Positions 1-9,680 of a stretch of DNA of 64,000 nt are shown piece after piece; the first letter of the stretch is position 1, and every line of letters begins with the position of its first letter. The notes beneath the pieces were generated by a model that did not search any database, had not been told where the DNA came from, and saw only the letters and a program-made list of their open reading frames with translations. The position numbers and the translations under genes were made by a program. This DNA comes from Emcibacter sp048269205 (lineage in GTDB: Bacteria > Pseudomonadota > Alphaproteobacteria > Sphingomonadales > Emcibacteraceae), in contig NZ_JBLXJC010000001.1 in NCBI RefSeq assembly GCF_048269205.1, positions 744,001 to 808,000 on the forward strand, read 5' to 3'.

Positions 1-679
1 ATGCGATGGGATACATCATGCTGGCGGTGGTGTCGTCCTGCCGCACATCGCCGTTGACCCGGGTTTGCACCCGGATGTCGGTATAATCCTTCACCTCATC
101 GGCGCTCACCATCCAGGGGCCCAAAGCGCCCGTGCGTTCGAAATTCTTGCCCTGGGTGACATTGAACTTGGCATGCCTGATCCAGTCGCGGATGCTGCCT
201 TCATTCATGATGGTCAGGCCGGCGATATGGCTGTAGGCTTCGCTTTCCGGAATGCGGCGCCCGGCTTTGCCGATGACCAGCACGATCTCGCCTTCATAGT
301 CCAGCTGCTCGCTTTCCGGCGGCCGGACCAGGTTTTCACCCTGCGCCACCAGCGAACCGGGGGTGCGCATGAAGATGCTGGGATATTTTTTGACCTCGCT
401 GCCGTCTTTATATTCCGCGTTGCGGTTGGCGTAATTGACGCCGACGCAGATGATCTTGCCCGGCTTAAGGACCGGTTTAAGCAGTTTGACGTCGTTCAGC
501 TCCAGGTCCGGCTCCAGGGTTGCGGCAATGTCTTTGGCGGCATTGAGAAGCCCGTGTTCCAAAAGGTCGTCGACGGCCCACATGTCATCCCGCAGCTTCC
601 CGCCGAGATTGATCACCCGCTCGCCTTTCACCGCCCCGAAGGACGTCCTGCCGTCTTTTTCAAAATTTATGAATTTCAT
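1..679 (-). CDS. Fumarylacetoacetate hydrolase (FAH) family protein, HpaG-like, 3' end cut by the window
   Basis: The minus-strand frame opens at ATG 679 and runs off the left edge without a stop, so about 226 residues are visible. The N-terminal part (about residues 1-70) is the small variable FAH domain. The catalytic FAH fold starts at GKIICVGVNYANRN, and the acidic metal-binding segment LDYEGEIVLVIGKAGR follows. In the homoprotocatechuate pathway, FAH-family HpaG decarboxylates 5-oxopent-3-ene-1,2,5-tricarboxylate and isomerises 2-hydroxyhepta-2,4-diene-1,7-dioate. That role is inferred here from the neighbouring hpaF, hpaE and hpaD genes, because FAH sequences alone do not fix the substrate. 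It lies 9 nt downstream of the DapA-family gene and is probably cotranscribed with it. Whether it is the single or duplicated form of HpaG cannot be judged from a partial gene. Confidence 0.85.
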   Translation of the reverse strand, partial: MKFINFEKDGRTSFGAVKGERVINLGGKLRDDMWAVDDLLEHGLLNAAKDIAATLEPDLELNDVKLLKPVLKPGKIICVGVNYANRNAEYKDGSEVKKYPSIFMRTPGSLVAQGENLVRPPESEQLDYEGEIVLVIGKAGRRIPESEAYSHIAGLTIMNEGSIRDWIRHAKFNVTQGKNFERTGALGPWMVSADEVKDYTDIRVQTRVNGDVRQDDTTASMMYPIA

Positions 680-688
680 GTCTCGTTC

Positions 689-1585
689 CTAGATCAGGCC
701 CGCCCGTTCGAGAACGCCATCCAGCCGTTTCTCCAGCTCCTTTGTCGCCGGGACCATGGGCAGGCGATGTTCGTTTTCGGGGATCAGACCCATGCGCTTC
801 ATCATATATTTGATGGGGATCGGGTTGGTGTCGTAGAAGACTGCCTGGTTGACCTCCAGCAGCTTCTGATGCAGGGCCATGCCCGCCTGCATGTGATTGT
901 CCCAGACCGCCTGCATCATATCGGCCAACACCCGGGGGTTGAGGTTGCCGACCGCATTCATCAGGCCGACGGCACCCACGGCCATCATCGGGAAGCTCAG
1001 CTCTTCCAGCCCGACAAAAAATTTCAGGTCCGGACTCACATGGCCCAGGCACTCGCTGACAAAGCCCAAGTCATTGACCGCATGTTTGAGGCCGACAAAA
1101 TTGGGACAGTCTTCGGTCAGGGTCCGCACAGTATCCACAGTGACGCCGACGGCGGTGCGTCCCGGAATGTGATAAACCATCCAGGGCACGTCGTGAAAAC
1201 AGGTCAGGGCCTGATAATATTTGATCAGGCCGCGCTGGGGCGGGCGGATGTAATAGGGGGTGACGATCAGCAGCGCATCTGCGCCTTCCTCAACCGCATG
1301 ACGAGTGAGCGCCTCGCTTTCGGCCAGCGACTGGGAACCGGTCGCCACCACCACCGGCACCCGCCCGGCGGCGGTTTTGATAGCGAGGCTGGCGATTTTA
1401 TTGCGTTCCGCAATGGTCAGGGTGGAAGGTTCCGACGTGGTGCCGTTGACCAGAATACCGTGGGAGCCGTTCTTGATCTGGAATTCCACCAGCCCCGCAT
1501 ATGCGTCATAATCCACTTCACCGCCCCGGAAAGGGGTGATCAGCGGCGGGATGGAGCCTTTCAGGCGGTCGAGCGCGGCAGTCAT
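689..1585 (-). CDS. DapA/NAL-family (class I, Schiff-base) aldolase or lyase in the hpa cluster
   Basis: This 298-residue TIM-barrel protein has the dihydrodipicolinate synthase/N-acetylneuraminate lyase hallmarks. They are the pyruvate-carboxylate loop NGTTSEPSTL (about residue 47), the catalytic Tyr in VYHIPGRT (about 137) and the Schiff-base Lys in FVGLKHAV (about 166). Enzymes of this family condense or cleave 2-oxo acids through a lysine imine. It is probably not the lysine-biosynthetic DapA: the loop reads GTTSE rather than GTTGE, and it sits in an aromatic catabolic divergon. A likely role, by inference only, is cleavage of the C7 2-oxo-4-hydroxy-heptanedioate intermediate, replacing the class II aldolase HpaI. 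The start ATG 1585 follows a strong GAGGAGA Shine-Dalgarno. It is first in the minus-strand operon with the FAH gene. Confidence 0.85.
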   Translation of the reverse strand: MTAALDRLKGSIPPLITPFRGGEVDYDAYAGLVEFQIKNGSHGILVNGTTSEPSTLTIAERNKIASLAIKTAAGRVPVVVATGSQSLAESEALTRHAVEEGADALLIVTPYYIRPPQRGLIKYYQALTCFHDVPWMVYHIPGRTAVGVTVDTVRTLTEDCPNFVGLKHAVNDLGFVSECLGHVSPDLKFFVGLEELSFPMMAVGAVGLMNAVGNLNPRVLADMMQAVWDNHMQAGMALHQKLLEVNQAVFYDTNPIPIKYMMKRMGLIPENEHRLPMVPATKELEKRLDGVLERAGLI

Positions 1586-1623
1586 GCTTTGTCTCCTCGG
1601 GACTATGCGCTACACTATAGCCC

Positions 1624-1651
1624 TTGACAGAAGGGGATGCAGCAGTATATT
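1624..1651 (+). promoter_or_regulatory. Candidate sigma-70 promoter of hpaFED
   Basis: TTGACA at 1624-1629 and TATATT at 1646-1651 are separated by 16 nt, a near-consensus housekeeping promoter reading towards hpaF. The predicted start of transcription is near 1658, just upstream of two palindromes and about 90 nt before the hpaF start codon. This is a sequence match only. Confidence 0.6.
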
Positions 1652-1667
1652 GATGAACATGTTATCT

Positions 1668-1681
1668 ATTAACTTGTTAAT
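1668..1681. promoter_or_regulatory. Palindrome ATTAAC-TT-GTTAAT, possible operator
   Basis: A perfect 6-bp inverted repeat with a 2-nt spacer lies in the AT-rich intergenic region of the divergent hpa genes, immediately downstream of the predicted plus-strand transcription start. A repressor bound here would block hpaFED. Its proximity to the 1695-1716 palindrome suggests a two-site operator. Confidence 0.4.
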
Positions 1682-1694
1682 TAATTTTAAGCGA

Positions 1695-1716
1695 ACTGTC
1701 AATCCATATTGACAGT
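1695..1716. promoter_or_regulatory. Perfect 9-bp inverted repeat, probable operator of the hpa divergon
   Basis: ACTGTCAAT (1695-1703) and ATTGACAGT (1708-1716) are perfect inverted arms around CCAT. The 22-bp size and the location between divergent catabolic operons suit a dimeric regulator such as a MarR-family HpaR. No regulator gene is in the window, so its identity is open. The element lies in the leader of hpaFED. Confidence 0.55.
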
Positions 1717-1750
1717 ACCGGATTTATTGGGAGCCAGCGGGAGGACATCT

Positions 1751-2155
1751 GTGCCGCATTTCATCGTTGAATATTCCGCCAATATCGAACAGGAACTGGG
1801 CCTGCCGGTCTTCCTGCCGAAAATCCGTGATATCGCCGTCAAGACCGGTGTTTTTCCACTGGGCGGGGTGCGGGTCAGGGCGGCGCGCCGGGATCATTAT
1901 GTCATTGCCGACGGGGCGCCGGAAAATGCTTTCGTGCATGTAACGGCCCGGCTTCGGGAAGGGCGGCCCTTTGAGGTGCGCAAACAGGCTGGCAATGCTA
2001 TCTTTGACATGATCTGCGATTACTTGCAGCCGATCTTTGACAGCCGGCCGCTGGGCATCAGTTTTGAAATGCAGGAAATCGACATGGACTTCAATTTCAA
2101 GAAGAATAACCTGCATCAGATCATGCGGGAAAAATATCCCGAAAAGAATTTGTAA
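1751..2155 (+). CDS. hpaF: 5-carboxymethyl-2-hydroxymuconate delta-isomerase HpaF
   Basis: This small tautomerase-superfamily enzyme (134 residues) isomerises 5-carboxymethyl-2-hydroxymuconate to 5-carboxymethyl-2-oxo-hex-3-ene-dioate in homoprotocatechuate degradation. The frame is open further upstream, but GTG 1751 is preferred. It is preceded by GGGAGG, and it places Pro directly after the initiator (reading M-PHFIVEYSANIE), which gives the free N-terminal proline that is the catalytic base in this family. It is the first gene of hpaF-hpaE-hpaD, 21 nt before hpaE. Transcription probably starts near 1658, under control of the palindromes in its leader. Confidence 0.9.
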   Translation: MPHFIVEYSANIEQELGLPVFLPKIRDIAVKTGVFPLGGVRVRAARRDHYVIADGAPENAFVHVTARLREGRPFEVRKQAGNAIFDMICDYLQPIFDSRPLGISFEMQEIDMDFNFKKNNLHQIMREKYPEKNL

Positions 2156-2176
2156 GGATCTGCGAGGACAAAGACC

Positions 2177-3694
<1,518 letters not shown>

Positions 3695-3711
3695 GGAAAA
3701 GGAGTATTCTG

Positions 3712-4551
3712 ATGGGTGATGTCGCACTGGCCGCCAAGATAACGCATGTGCCGACCATCTGGATGTCGGAGATGATCGAGGGGTTCGAAGGCATCCGCCA
3801 GTTTGCTATCGACGGGCTCCGGGAAATCGGCCGCCGGGCGGAAGAGCGCGGTGTCGATACCTTCATTCTGTGCGATACCCATTGGCTGGTGAACCAGGGT
3901 TTCCATGTTAATGGCCGGGACGGCTGGTCTGGCACCTTCACCAGCCACGAACTGCCGCATATGCTGAATGGGCTCGAATATGACTATGGGGGCGATCCGG
4001 AGCTGGGTGATCTGATTGCGGAGGAGGGCAATGCCGCCGGACTCAAGAGCCGCTGTCACAAGATGGAAGGCATGAACCTGGAATATGGCACCCTGGTCCC
4101 CATGCGCCATGCCAATCATTTCGGGGCCCGGGTGTTGCCTATTGCCGCCAACCAGTTCTCCAGTGTGGAGGAAAACCGTATCTTTGGTGCGGCTCTGCGC
4201 CGGGCGGTGGAAAAAAGCGGCAGGCGCGTGGCCTTTCTGGCGTCGGGCTCTCTGTCACATGAATTCGCGCCCAATCATATCTCCCAGGAAAAGCTCAATG
4301 ATATTACCGACGAGTTCCATCGTCAGGTGGATATTCGCGTGATGCAGCTCTGGACCGAGGGCCAGATTGAATCTTTCCTGAAAATGCTGCCTTCTTACGT
4401 CAAATATTGTCAGGGCGAGGGGGCCATGGCCGATACCGCCATGCTGTTCGGCCTGCTCGGCTGGAACAAATATCAGGGCAAGGGGGAGGTGATCTGCGAG
4501 TATTTTGCCTCCAGCGGCACCGGGCAGGCTATCGTGGAATTTCCGCTCTGA
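3712..4551 (+). CDS. hpaD: 3,4-dihydroxyphenylacetate 2,3-dioxygenase HpaD (class III extradiol)
   Basis: This 279-residue Fe(II) extradiol dioxygenase of the LigB/HpcB class opens the homoprotocatechuate ring. The N-terminus MGDVALAAKITHVPTIW and the segment DTFILCDTHWLVNQGFH carry the conserved His residues of the family, and LASGSLSHEFA (about residue 177) contains the later active-site His. It resembles the enteric HpcB type rather than the vicinal-oxygen-chelate type of Arthrobacter. ATG 3712 is chosen because AGGAAAAGGAG lies 8 nt upstream. The in-frame GTG at 3691 overlaps the hpaE stop and would add seven poorly conserved residues. It is the last gene of the plus-strand operon. Confidence 0.92.
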   Translation: MGDVALAAKITHVPTIWMSEMIEGFEGIRQFAIDGLREIGRRAEERGVDTFILCDTHWLVNQGFHVNGRDGWSGTFTSHELPHMLNGLEYDYGGDPELGDLIAEEGNAAGLKSRCHKMEGMNLEYGTLVPMRHANHFGARVLPIAANQFSSVEENRIFGAALRRAVEKSGRRVAFLASGSLSHEFAPNHISQEKLNDITDEFHRQVDIRVMQLWTEGQIESFLKMLPSYVKYCQGEGAMADTAMLFGLLGWNKYQGKGEVICEYFASSGTGQAIVEFPL

Positions 4552-4579
4552 ATTTTTGCCGGGGGAAGCCCTCCGGAAA

Positions 4580-4606
4580 ATGCATGACGGGAATGCATGA
4601 TTTTTT
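4580..4606 (+). terminator. Possible weak intrinsic terminator after hpaD
   Basis: ATGCAT (4580-4585) and ATGCAT (4593-4598) can pair around a 7-nt loop and are followed by six T (4601-4606). The stem is short and AT-rich, so efficiency is doubtful. It is the only such structure between hpaD and the efflux operon. Confidence 0.35.
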
Positions 4607-4743
4607 CTCCTGTTCGATATTTCTTTGGGTTATAGTCAGGCAAAATTGCTCAGGGATCGCGAAAAATCAGCTGGTCTGACAGCTTGATCACGGGTGCCTG
4701 ATAACGCTATGCCGCTTCAGAATATCGAATAGAGGAACGTTTA

Positions 4744-5850
4744 ATGTCCCTGTTTTTCCGTCTTTTTTTCACTTTTTCCGCTGTTTTTATGCTGTTGACC
4801 AACGCCGGTGCGCTGGCCCAGAGCCAGGGTGGTGCGATGAAACCGACCGTGGTCGTTGTCCGTGTCGAGGAAAAGGAAGTGGGGCGGCAGCTTCAACGGG
4901 TTGGCCGGGTTCAGGCCGTGGAAAAAATTGAACTCAAAACCCGTGTGGAGGGCTTCCTTGAGAAACGACTGTTCGAGGAAGGCGGCAGGGTCAAAAAAGG
5001 CGAGCTTCTCTACCTGATTGAGCGGGCGCCTTACCGGATCACAGTCGACAAGAGACGGGCGGAACTGACCGGTGCCGAAGCCTTCTATATCAATGCCAGT
5101 GCGGCCCTGAAACGGGCTCGGGAGTTGAGGAAAAAGGGCGTGGCCTCCCAGGCAACGCTTGATAATGCGATCAATGAGGAAGTCAATGCCAAGGTTGCCC
5201 TGATGCAGGCCCGGGCCAATATGGAAGAGGCGGAACTTGATCTCAGCTATACCCAGATCCGCAGCCCCATCGACGGTCAGATCAGCATCTCAAATTTCAG
5301 TGTCGGCAACCTGGTCAAGCCGGATTCCGGTACTCTTGCGACTGTCTCGAGTGTGGACCCGATCTATGTCTCCCTGTCCATATCGGAAAAGAATCTTCTG
5401 GATGTCCGGCGTCACGGGCTGCGCGAGGGACAAAGACCCTTTGTCGCCCGTCTGCAGCTTTCCGACGGGTCCATCTACGACCAGATCGGGGAATTTGACT
5501 ATCTGGGCACAGAAGTCAGCCAGACGACGGATACCATTACCGTGAGGGCGTCGTTCCCCAATCCGGAGGGCCTGTTGCTACCCGGGCAGTTTGTTCATGT
5601 CCTGATCGAGGAGCGGGAGAAGAAAAAACGGATGCTGATCCCGCAGGCGACTGTCCAGCAGGACCGTCAGGGTTATTTTGTCCTTGTGATTACCGACGAT
5701 AACCAGGTTCAGCAGAGAAGGATCCAGGTGGCCGGGGCGCAAGCCACCAGCTGGATTGTATCCAGCGGTCTGGCCGCCGGTGAACGTATCATTCTCGAGG
5801 GACTGCAGAAGGTCCGCTCCGGCATGGAAGTTAACGTGGTGGAGCAATAA
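4744..5850 (+). CDS. RND efflux periplasmic adaptor (membrane fusion protein, AcrA/MexE-like)
   Basis: This 368-residue adaptor would link an inner-membrane RND permease to an outer-membrane channel. The first 26 residues form a signal peptide ending ...AGALA. A split lipoyl domain follows (VEGFLEKRLFEEGGRVKKG, about 72-90), then an alpha-hairpin with AELTGAEAFYINASAALKRA, then the second lipoyl half DLSYTQIRSPIDGQI (about 165), then beta-barrel and membrane-proximal domains. No lipobox Cys is visible. AGAGGAACG precedes the start. It is 1 nt upstream of the permease gene. No TolC-like channel or TetR-type regulator is present, so the channel must be encoded elsewhere. The substrate cannot be inferred. 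Confidence 0.92.
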   Translation: MSLFFRLFFTFSAVFMLLTNAGALAQSQGGAMKPTVVVVRVEEKEVGRQLQRVGRVQAVEKIELKTRVEGFLEKRLFEEGGRVKKGELLYLIERAPYRITVDKRRAELTGAEAFYINASAALKRARELRKKGVASQATLDNAINEEVNAKVALMQARANMEEAELDLSYTQIRSPIDGQISISNFSVGNLVKPDSGTLATVSSVDPIYVSLSISEKNLLDVRRHGLREGQRPFVARLQLSDGSIYDQIGEFDYLGTEVSQTTDTITVRASFPNPEGLLLPGQFVHVLIEEREKKKRMLIPQATVQQDRQGYFVLVITDDNQVQQRRIQVAGAQATSWIVSSGLAAGERIILEGLQKVRSGMEVNVVEQ

Positions 5851-5851
5851 C

Positions 5852-8800
5852 ATGTTTTCTGTCTTTTTTGTCAGGCGTCCCAAATTTGCCCTGGTGATTT
5901 CCATCGTCATGGTGCTGGCTGGCCTGCTGGCGCTCAGCGGGCTGCCGGTGGCCCAGTTTCCGGAAATCACGCCGCCTTCTGTCGTGGTCACGGCCAGCTA
6001 TCCCGGCGCCGGCGCCGAAGTGGTGGAACAGACAGTTGCCTCCGTAATTGAGGCTGAAGTCAATGGCGTGGAAGGCATGACCTACATGGATTCCCGCAGC
6101 ACCAATGACGGCGGATATTCCCTGACCATTCATTTCAAGGTGGGAACCGACCCGGAAATTGCTGCGGTAAATGTGCAGAACAGGGTGGCCATTGCGGAAA
6201 ATAAACTGCCCCTCGACGTGACAAGAATGGGGATAGTGACCCGGTCGCAGTCCAGCAATATGCTGATGATTATCAATCTGGTCTCACCTGAGCAGAGTCA
6301 CAGCCAGCTCTACCTGAGCAATTACGCCTCAATTTATCTTCAGGATGTATTGGGGCGAATTGACGGTGTCGGGTCAGTTTCACAGCTCGGGGCCAAAAAC
6401 TATGGCATGCGCGTGTGGGTCAACCCGGATAAACTGACCTCCCTGGGCCTCACAAGTCAGGAGGTGGCGAATGCCATCGCTGCGCAAAATATCCAGGCGT
6501 CGGTGGGCAAGATCGGTGCACCGCCAAATTCCCGGGAAGTCCAGTTTCAATATGCGCTGAGCGCCAAGGGACGTCTTGTCACGGTGGAGGAGTTTGAGGA
6601 TATTGTAATCCTTGCCCGGGAGGATGGCTCTCTGGTACGTCTCGCGGATGTAGCGCGGGTGGAACTTGGTTCAAGCTCCTATTCAGGAAGCGCCAAAATG
6701 AACGGTATACCGTCGGCGGCAATGGCCATCTATCAATCACCAGGCGCCAATGCCCTGGCAGTTGCAGACAATATAAAGGCGGAACTGGAAAATCTGGCGG
6801 CCAATTTTCCGGCGGATATGGAATATAACATCCTGTATGATACCACGAATTACGTGGAAGCCTCCATGGCAGAGGTCATCCAGTCATTGTTTATTACGTT
6901 TATTCTGGTTGTTGGGGTGACCTGGCTGTTTCTTGGCAATTGGCGGGCGGCCCTTATTCCGGCCTGCGCCATTCCTGTTTCCCTGATCGGGTCATTTGTG
7001 GTGGTTGCCGCCCTTGGCTTTACCATCAACACCATTACCCTGTTTGCCCTGATCCTGGCGATCGGCATTGTGGTGGACGATTCCATTGTGGTGGTGGAGA
7101 ATGTGATCCGCAACATGTCGGAAACAGGACTGGAAGCGGCGCCAGCCACCGAAAGATCCATGGGGGAGGTTTTCGGCCCGGTTATTGCCACCACCCTTGT
7201 ATTGTTTGCGGTGTTCATCCCGGTCGCCTTCATGCCGGGCATTACCGGGGAACTCTATAAACAGTTTGCGGTAACGATTTGTGTTGCTGTGGGCTTTTCC
7301 TCCATCAACGCCCTGACCCTCTCACCGGCCCTGTGTGCCCTGTTGCTGGGCAGTGAAATCAAGACGCCGACCGGTCTATTCCATTATTTCGATCGTCTTG
7401 TTGTGGTGCTCAGGAATTTCTACGTAAAGTATGTGACGCTTTCCGCGGGCAGGACGATGCTGATGTTATGCGGTCTCCTGGTTATAGGTGGTCTGACACT
7501 GCTGTTGTTCCGTACAGTTCCTTCCGGGTTCCTTCCCATGGAGGATGGCGGAAACTTGCTGGTCAACATTCAGCTGCCGGACGGGGCGTCTCTGAACCGG
7601 ACGGACGAAGTGGTTGAGCAGGCCCGGAAAATGATTTCCGATGTACCGGGTGTGACCAACGTGATTTCAGTTTCGGGCTTCAGCCTTCTGGCCGGAGAGG
7701 CGGCCAACGGCGGGGTCATGTTTGTTATTCTGGAGCCCTGGGAGGACCGCACTTCCATGGAGAAACAATGGTATATGATACTTCGCCAGATCAACGGACG
7801 GGTCTCGACAATTGCTGCTGCGGATATATTTGCCTTTCCCATGCCGCCAATCTCGGGTCTCGGTGTTTCCGGTGGCCTGGAAGCCCAGGTTCAGGACTTC
7901 GAGGGAAGAACATCACAGGAACTGGCGGCGGCGATCCGCAGCCTGATCTTTTCGGCCAATCAGGACGGGTCTTTTGCCCAGGTCAGGAGTACTTTCAGTG
8001 CGAACCTGCCGCAGTATGAACTTAACATTGACCGCGAGAAAGTGCGTACCCTCGGCCTTGATCTGTCCAATGTTTTCAGCGTGTTGCAACAGAATCTGAG
8101 TGGTTATTATATCAATGATTTCAATCTGTTCGGGAAAGTCTACCGGGTGACTTTACAGGCGGAATCCGAATACCGGGACGAGATACAGGATATGAATCGC
8201 CTGTTCGTCAAGAACAGCAGTGGCGACATGGTGCCGCTCAGCGCTTTTATGGAGGCTTTGCCGGTTCTCGGTCCGCAAAGTGTCAATCGCTACAATATTT
8301 ACAAGTCCGCACTGGTAACGGTCTCCCCGGCACAGGGGGTAAGCAGCGGTGACGCCATGACAACGCTTGAGAAGCTGGCACAGGAGGCATTGCCGGCGGG
8401 ATACGGGATTGAATGGACCGGCACGGCTCATGAACAACTGGAGGCGGAAAAGCTGGTGCTTATGATCTTTGTGCTGGCTTTTACCTTCGCCTATTTGTTC
8501 CTGGTCGCGCAATATGAAAGCTGGACCATTCCCATGGCGGTGATCCTGTCAGTGGTTGTGGCGCTGTTTGGTGCTGTTCTTCCCCTTTGGCTTCATCCGA
8601 TGCTGGACAATAACCTTTATGCGCAGATCGGGATGGTCATGTTGATCGGGCTGGCCAGCAAAAGCGCAATTCTGATCGTCGAGTTTGCGAAAAAGCGGCG
8701 GGAAGAGGGATTGTCCATAACAGAGGCCGCCATCGAGGCCGCCCGTTTGAGATTTCGCGCCGTCCTGATGACCGCCTTGTCTTTCATTCTTGGCGTGATA

Positions 8801-8989
8801 CCTTTGATTATCGCCAGCGGCGCCGGTGCCGCAAGCCGTCAGGTGATCGGTTTTGTTGTGTTTTTCGGGATGGTTTTTGCCACAACAATCGGTCTGTTTC
8901 TTATTCCTGCTCTTTATGTGGCGGTGGAAAAAATGCGCACAAGATTCAAAAAACCGAGAGCGGAATTGTCCAAATCTACGGAAGTATAG
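5852..8989 (+). CDS. HAE1-family RND efflux permease (AcrB/MexF-like)
   Basis: This 1045-residue proton/drug antiporter begins at ATG 5852, one base after the adaptor stop, with GGAG in the adaptor's last codons. The N-terminus MFSVFFVRRPKFALVISIVM is the usual first membrane helix. The proton-relay pair Asp-Asp is visible in GIVVDDSIVVVENVIRN of TM4 (about residue 411), and the matching Lys in GLASKSAILIVEFAKKRR of TM10 (about 940). Two large periplasmic loops and twelve hydrophobic segments fit the family, as does the length. With the adaptor it forms a two-gene operon. Typical cargoes are amphiphilic drugs, bile salts or aromatic compounds. Proximity to the aromatic catabolic genes is suggestive at most. 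Confidence 0.94.
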   Translation: MFSVFFVRRPKFALVISIVMVLAGLLALSGLPVAQFPEITPPSVVVTASYPGAGAEVVEQTVASVIEAEVNGVEGMTYMDSRSTNDGGYSLTIHFKVGTDPEIAAVNVQNRVAIAENKLPLDVTRMGIVTRSQSSNMLMIINLVSPEQSHSQLYLSNYASIYLQDVLGRIDGVGSVSQLGAKNYGMRVWVNPDKLTSLGLTSQEVANAIAAQNIQASVGKIGAPPNSREVQFQYALSAKGRLVTVEEFEDIVILAREDGSLVRLADVARVELGSSSYSGSAKMNGIPSAAMAIYQSPGANALAVADNIKAELENLAANFPADMEYNILYDTTNYVEASMAEVIQSLFITFILVVGVTWLFLGNWRAALIPACAIPVSLIGSFVVVAALGFTINTITLFALILAIGIVVDDSIVVVENVIRNMSETGLEAAPATERSMGEVFGPVIATTLVLFAVFIPVAFMPGITGELYKQFAVTICVAVGFSSINALTLSPALCALLLGSEIKTPTGLFHYFDRLVVVLRNFYVKYVTLSAGRTMLMLCGLLVIGGLTLLLFRTVPSGFLPMEDGGNLLVNIQLPDGASLNRTDEVVEQARKMISDVPGVTNVISVSGFSLLAGEAANGGVMFVILEPWEDRTSMEKQWYMILRQINGRVSTIAAADIFAFPMPPISGLGVSGGLEAQVQDFEGRTSQELAAAIRSLIFSANQDGSFAQVRSTFSANLPQYELNIDREKVRTLGLDLSNVFSVLQQNLSGYYINDFNLFGKVYRVTLQAESEYRDEIQDMNRLFVKNSSGDMVPLSAFMEALPVLGPQSVNRYNIYKSALVTVSPAQGVSSGDAMTTLEKLAQEALPAGYGIEWTGTAHEQLEAEKLVLMIFVLAFTFAYLFLVAQYESWTIPMAVILSVVVALFGAVLPLWLHPMLDNNLYAQIGMVMLIGLASKSAILIVEFAKKRREEGLSITEAAIEAARLRFRAVLMTALSFILGVIPLIIASGAGAASRQVIGFVVFFGMVFATTIGLFLIPALYVAVEKMRTRFKKPRAELSKSTEV

Positions 8990-9005
8990 AAAAATATACC
9001 ATATT

Positions 9006-9025
9006 TTATAAGGTGTTATAAGGTG
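9006..9025. repeat. Tandem 10-bp direct repeat TTATAAGGTG x2
   Basis: Two exact, directly adjacent copies (9006-9015 and 9016-9025) stand in the 148-bp gap between the RND permease and the receiver-protein gene, about 110 nt upstream of the latter. One helical turn per copy suits a transcription factor binding as a head-to-tail dimer. Confidence 0.6.
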
Positions 9026-9137
9026 ACCGAGGTGCGTTTCTCCAACTGATTCTGTTGTAGGGCGATTTAGGTTCACAACCCTATCAATTAAATATAGAAT
9101 AGTTTCATATGAACTGTCGGGCAGAAAAGAACTCCAA

Positions 9138-9677
9138 ATGAATTTTTCCAATATTTCTATTCTTGTGATTGATGACAATGAAAATATGGTCACGTTGTTG
9201 CAGGCCATGTTGTCGGCCTTCGGGGCAGGGCAACTGAAGGTGGCTTTTAATGGCAATGACGCTTTGAAAATCATGAAAAACTGGACTCCCGACCTGATCA
9301 TTACCGACTGGCGCATGAAGCCCATGGGCGGATACGAATTTGTCAAACTCATGCGGTCGGAAAATAATTACCCCGAGTGTTTTATTCCCATTATCGTCGT
9401 CAGTGGGTATAGCGAGATCACCAGGGTGCGCGAGGCGCAGGCGGTAGGCGTCAACCAGTTTCTGGTCAAGCCGGTCTCCCCGGAATCCCTTTACCGCCGG
9501 ATTATGTGGACAATCCAGCACCCCTTCCAGTTTCGTCTTGTCGACAGGCGTTACGTTCCGGTTTTCGACACATCCGTGCAGGATAAAACCCTTTCCGGGA
9601 AAAGGGTTAAGGAAGAGGGCTCATTCGTCTGGGATATTGATGACGAGATGGATGACGATGAAATCAGCTATAACTGA
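9138..9677 (+). CDS. Stand-alone response-regulator receiver (REC) protein
   Basis: The protein has 179 residues, with a CheY-like receiver at residues 4-125. The acidic pair is in ILVIDDNENM, the phospho-acceptor Asp in DLIITDWRMKPMGG (about residue 54), the switch Ser in VVVSGYSE (about 86) and the conserved Lys in FLVKPVSPES (about 109). No DNA-binding or enzymatic output domain follows. The last 50 residues are charged and end in a very acidic segment (DIDDEMDDDEI). Such proteins usually act by protein-protein contact or as phosphate sinks. No histidine kinase is nearby. The gene is convergent with dnaJ, only 3 nt apart. Confidence 0.85.
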   Translation: MNFSNISILVIDDNENMVTLLQAMLSAFGAGQLKVAFNGNDALKIMKNWTPDLIITDWRMKPMGGYEFVKLMRSENNYPECFIPIIVVSGYSEITRVREAQAVGVNQFLVKPVSPESLYRRIMWTIQHPFQFRLVDRRYVPVFDTSVQDKTLSGKRVKEEGSFVWDIDDEMDDDEISYN

Positions 9678-9680
9678 GGG

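Noticed and set aside
65..1627. 520-codon open frame on the plus strand opposite the FAH and DapA-like genes
   Set aside because: It lacks recognisable domains and is the antisense shadow of two clear enzymes in GC-rich DNA.
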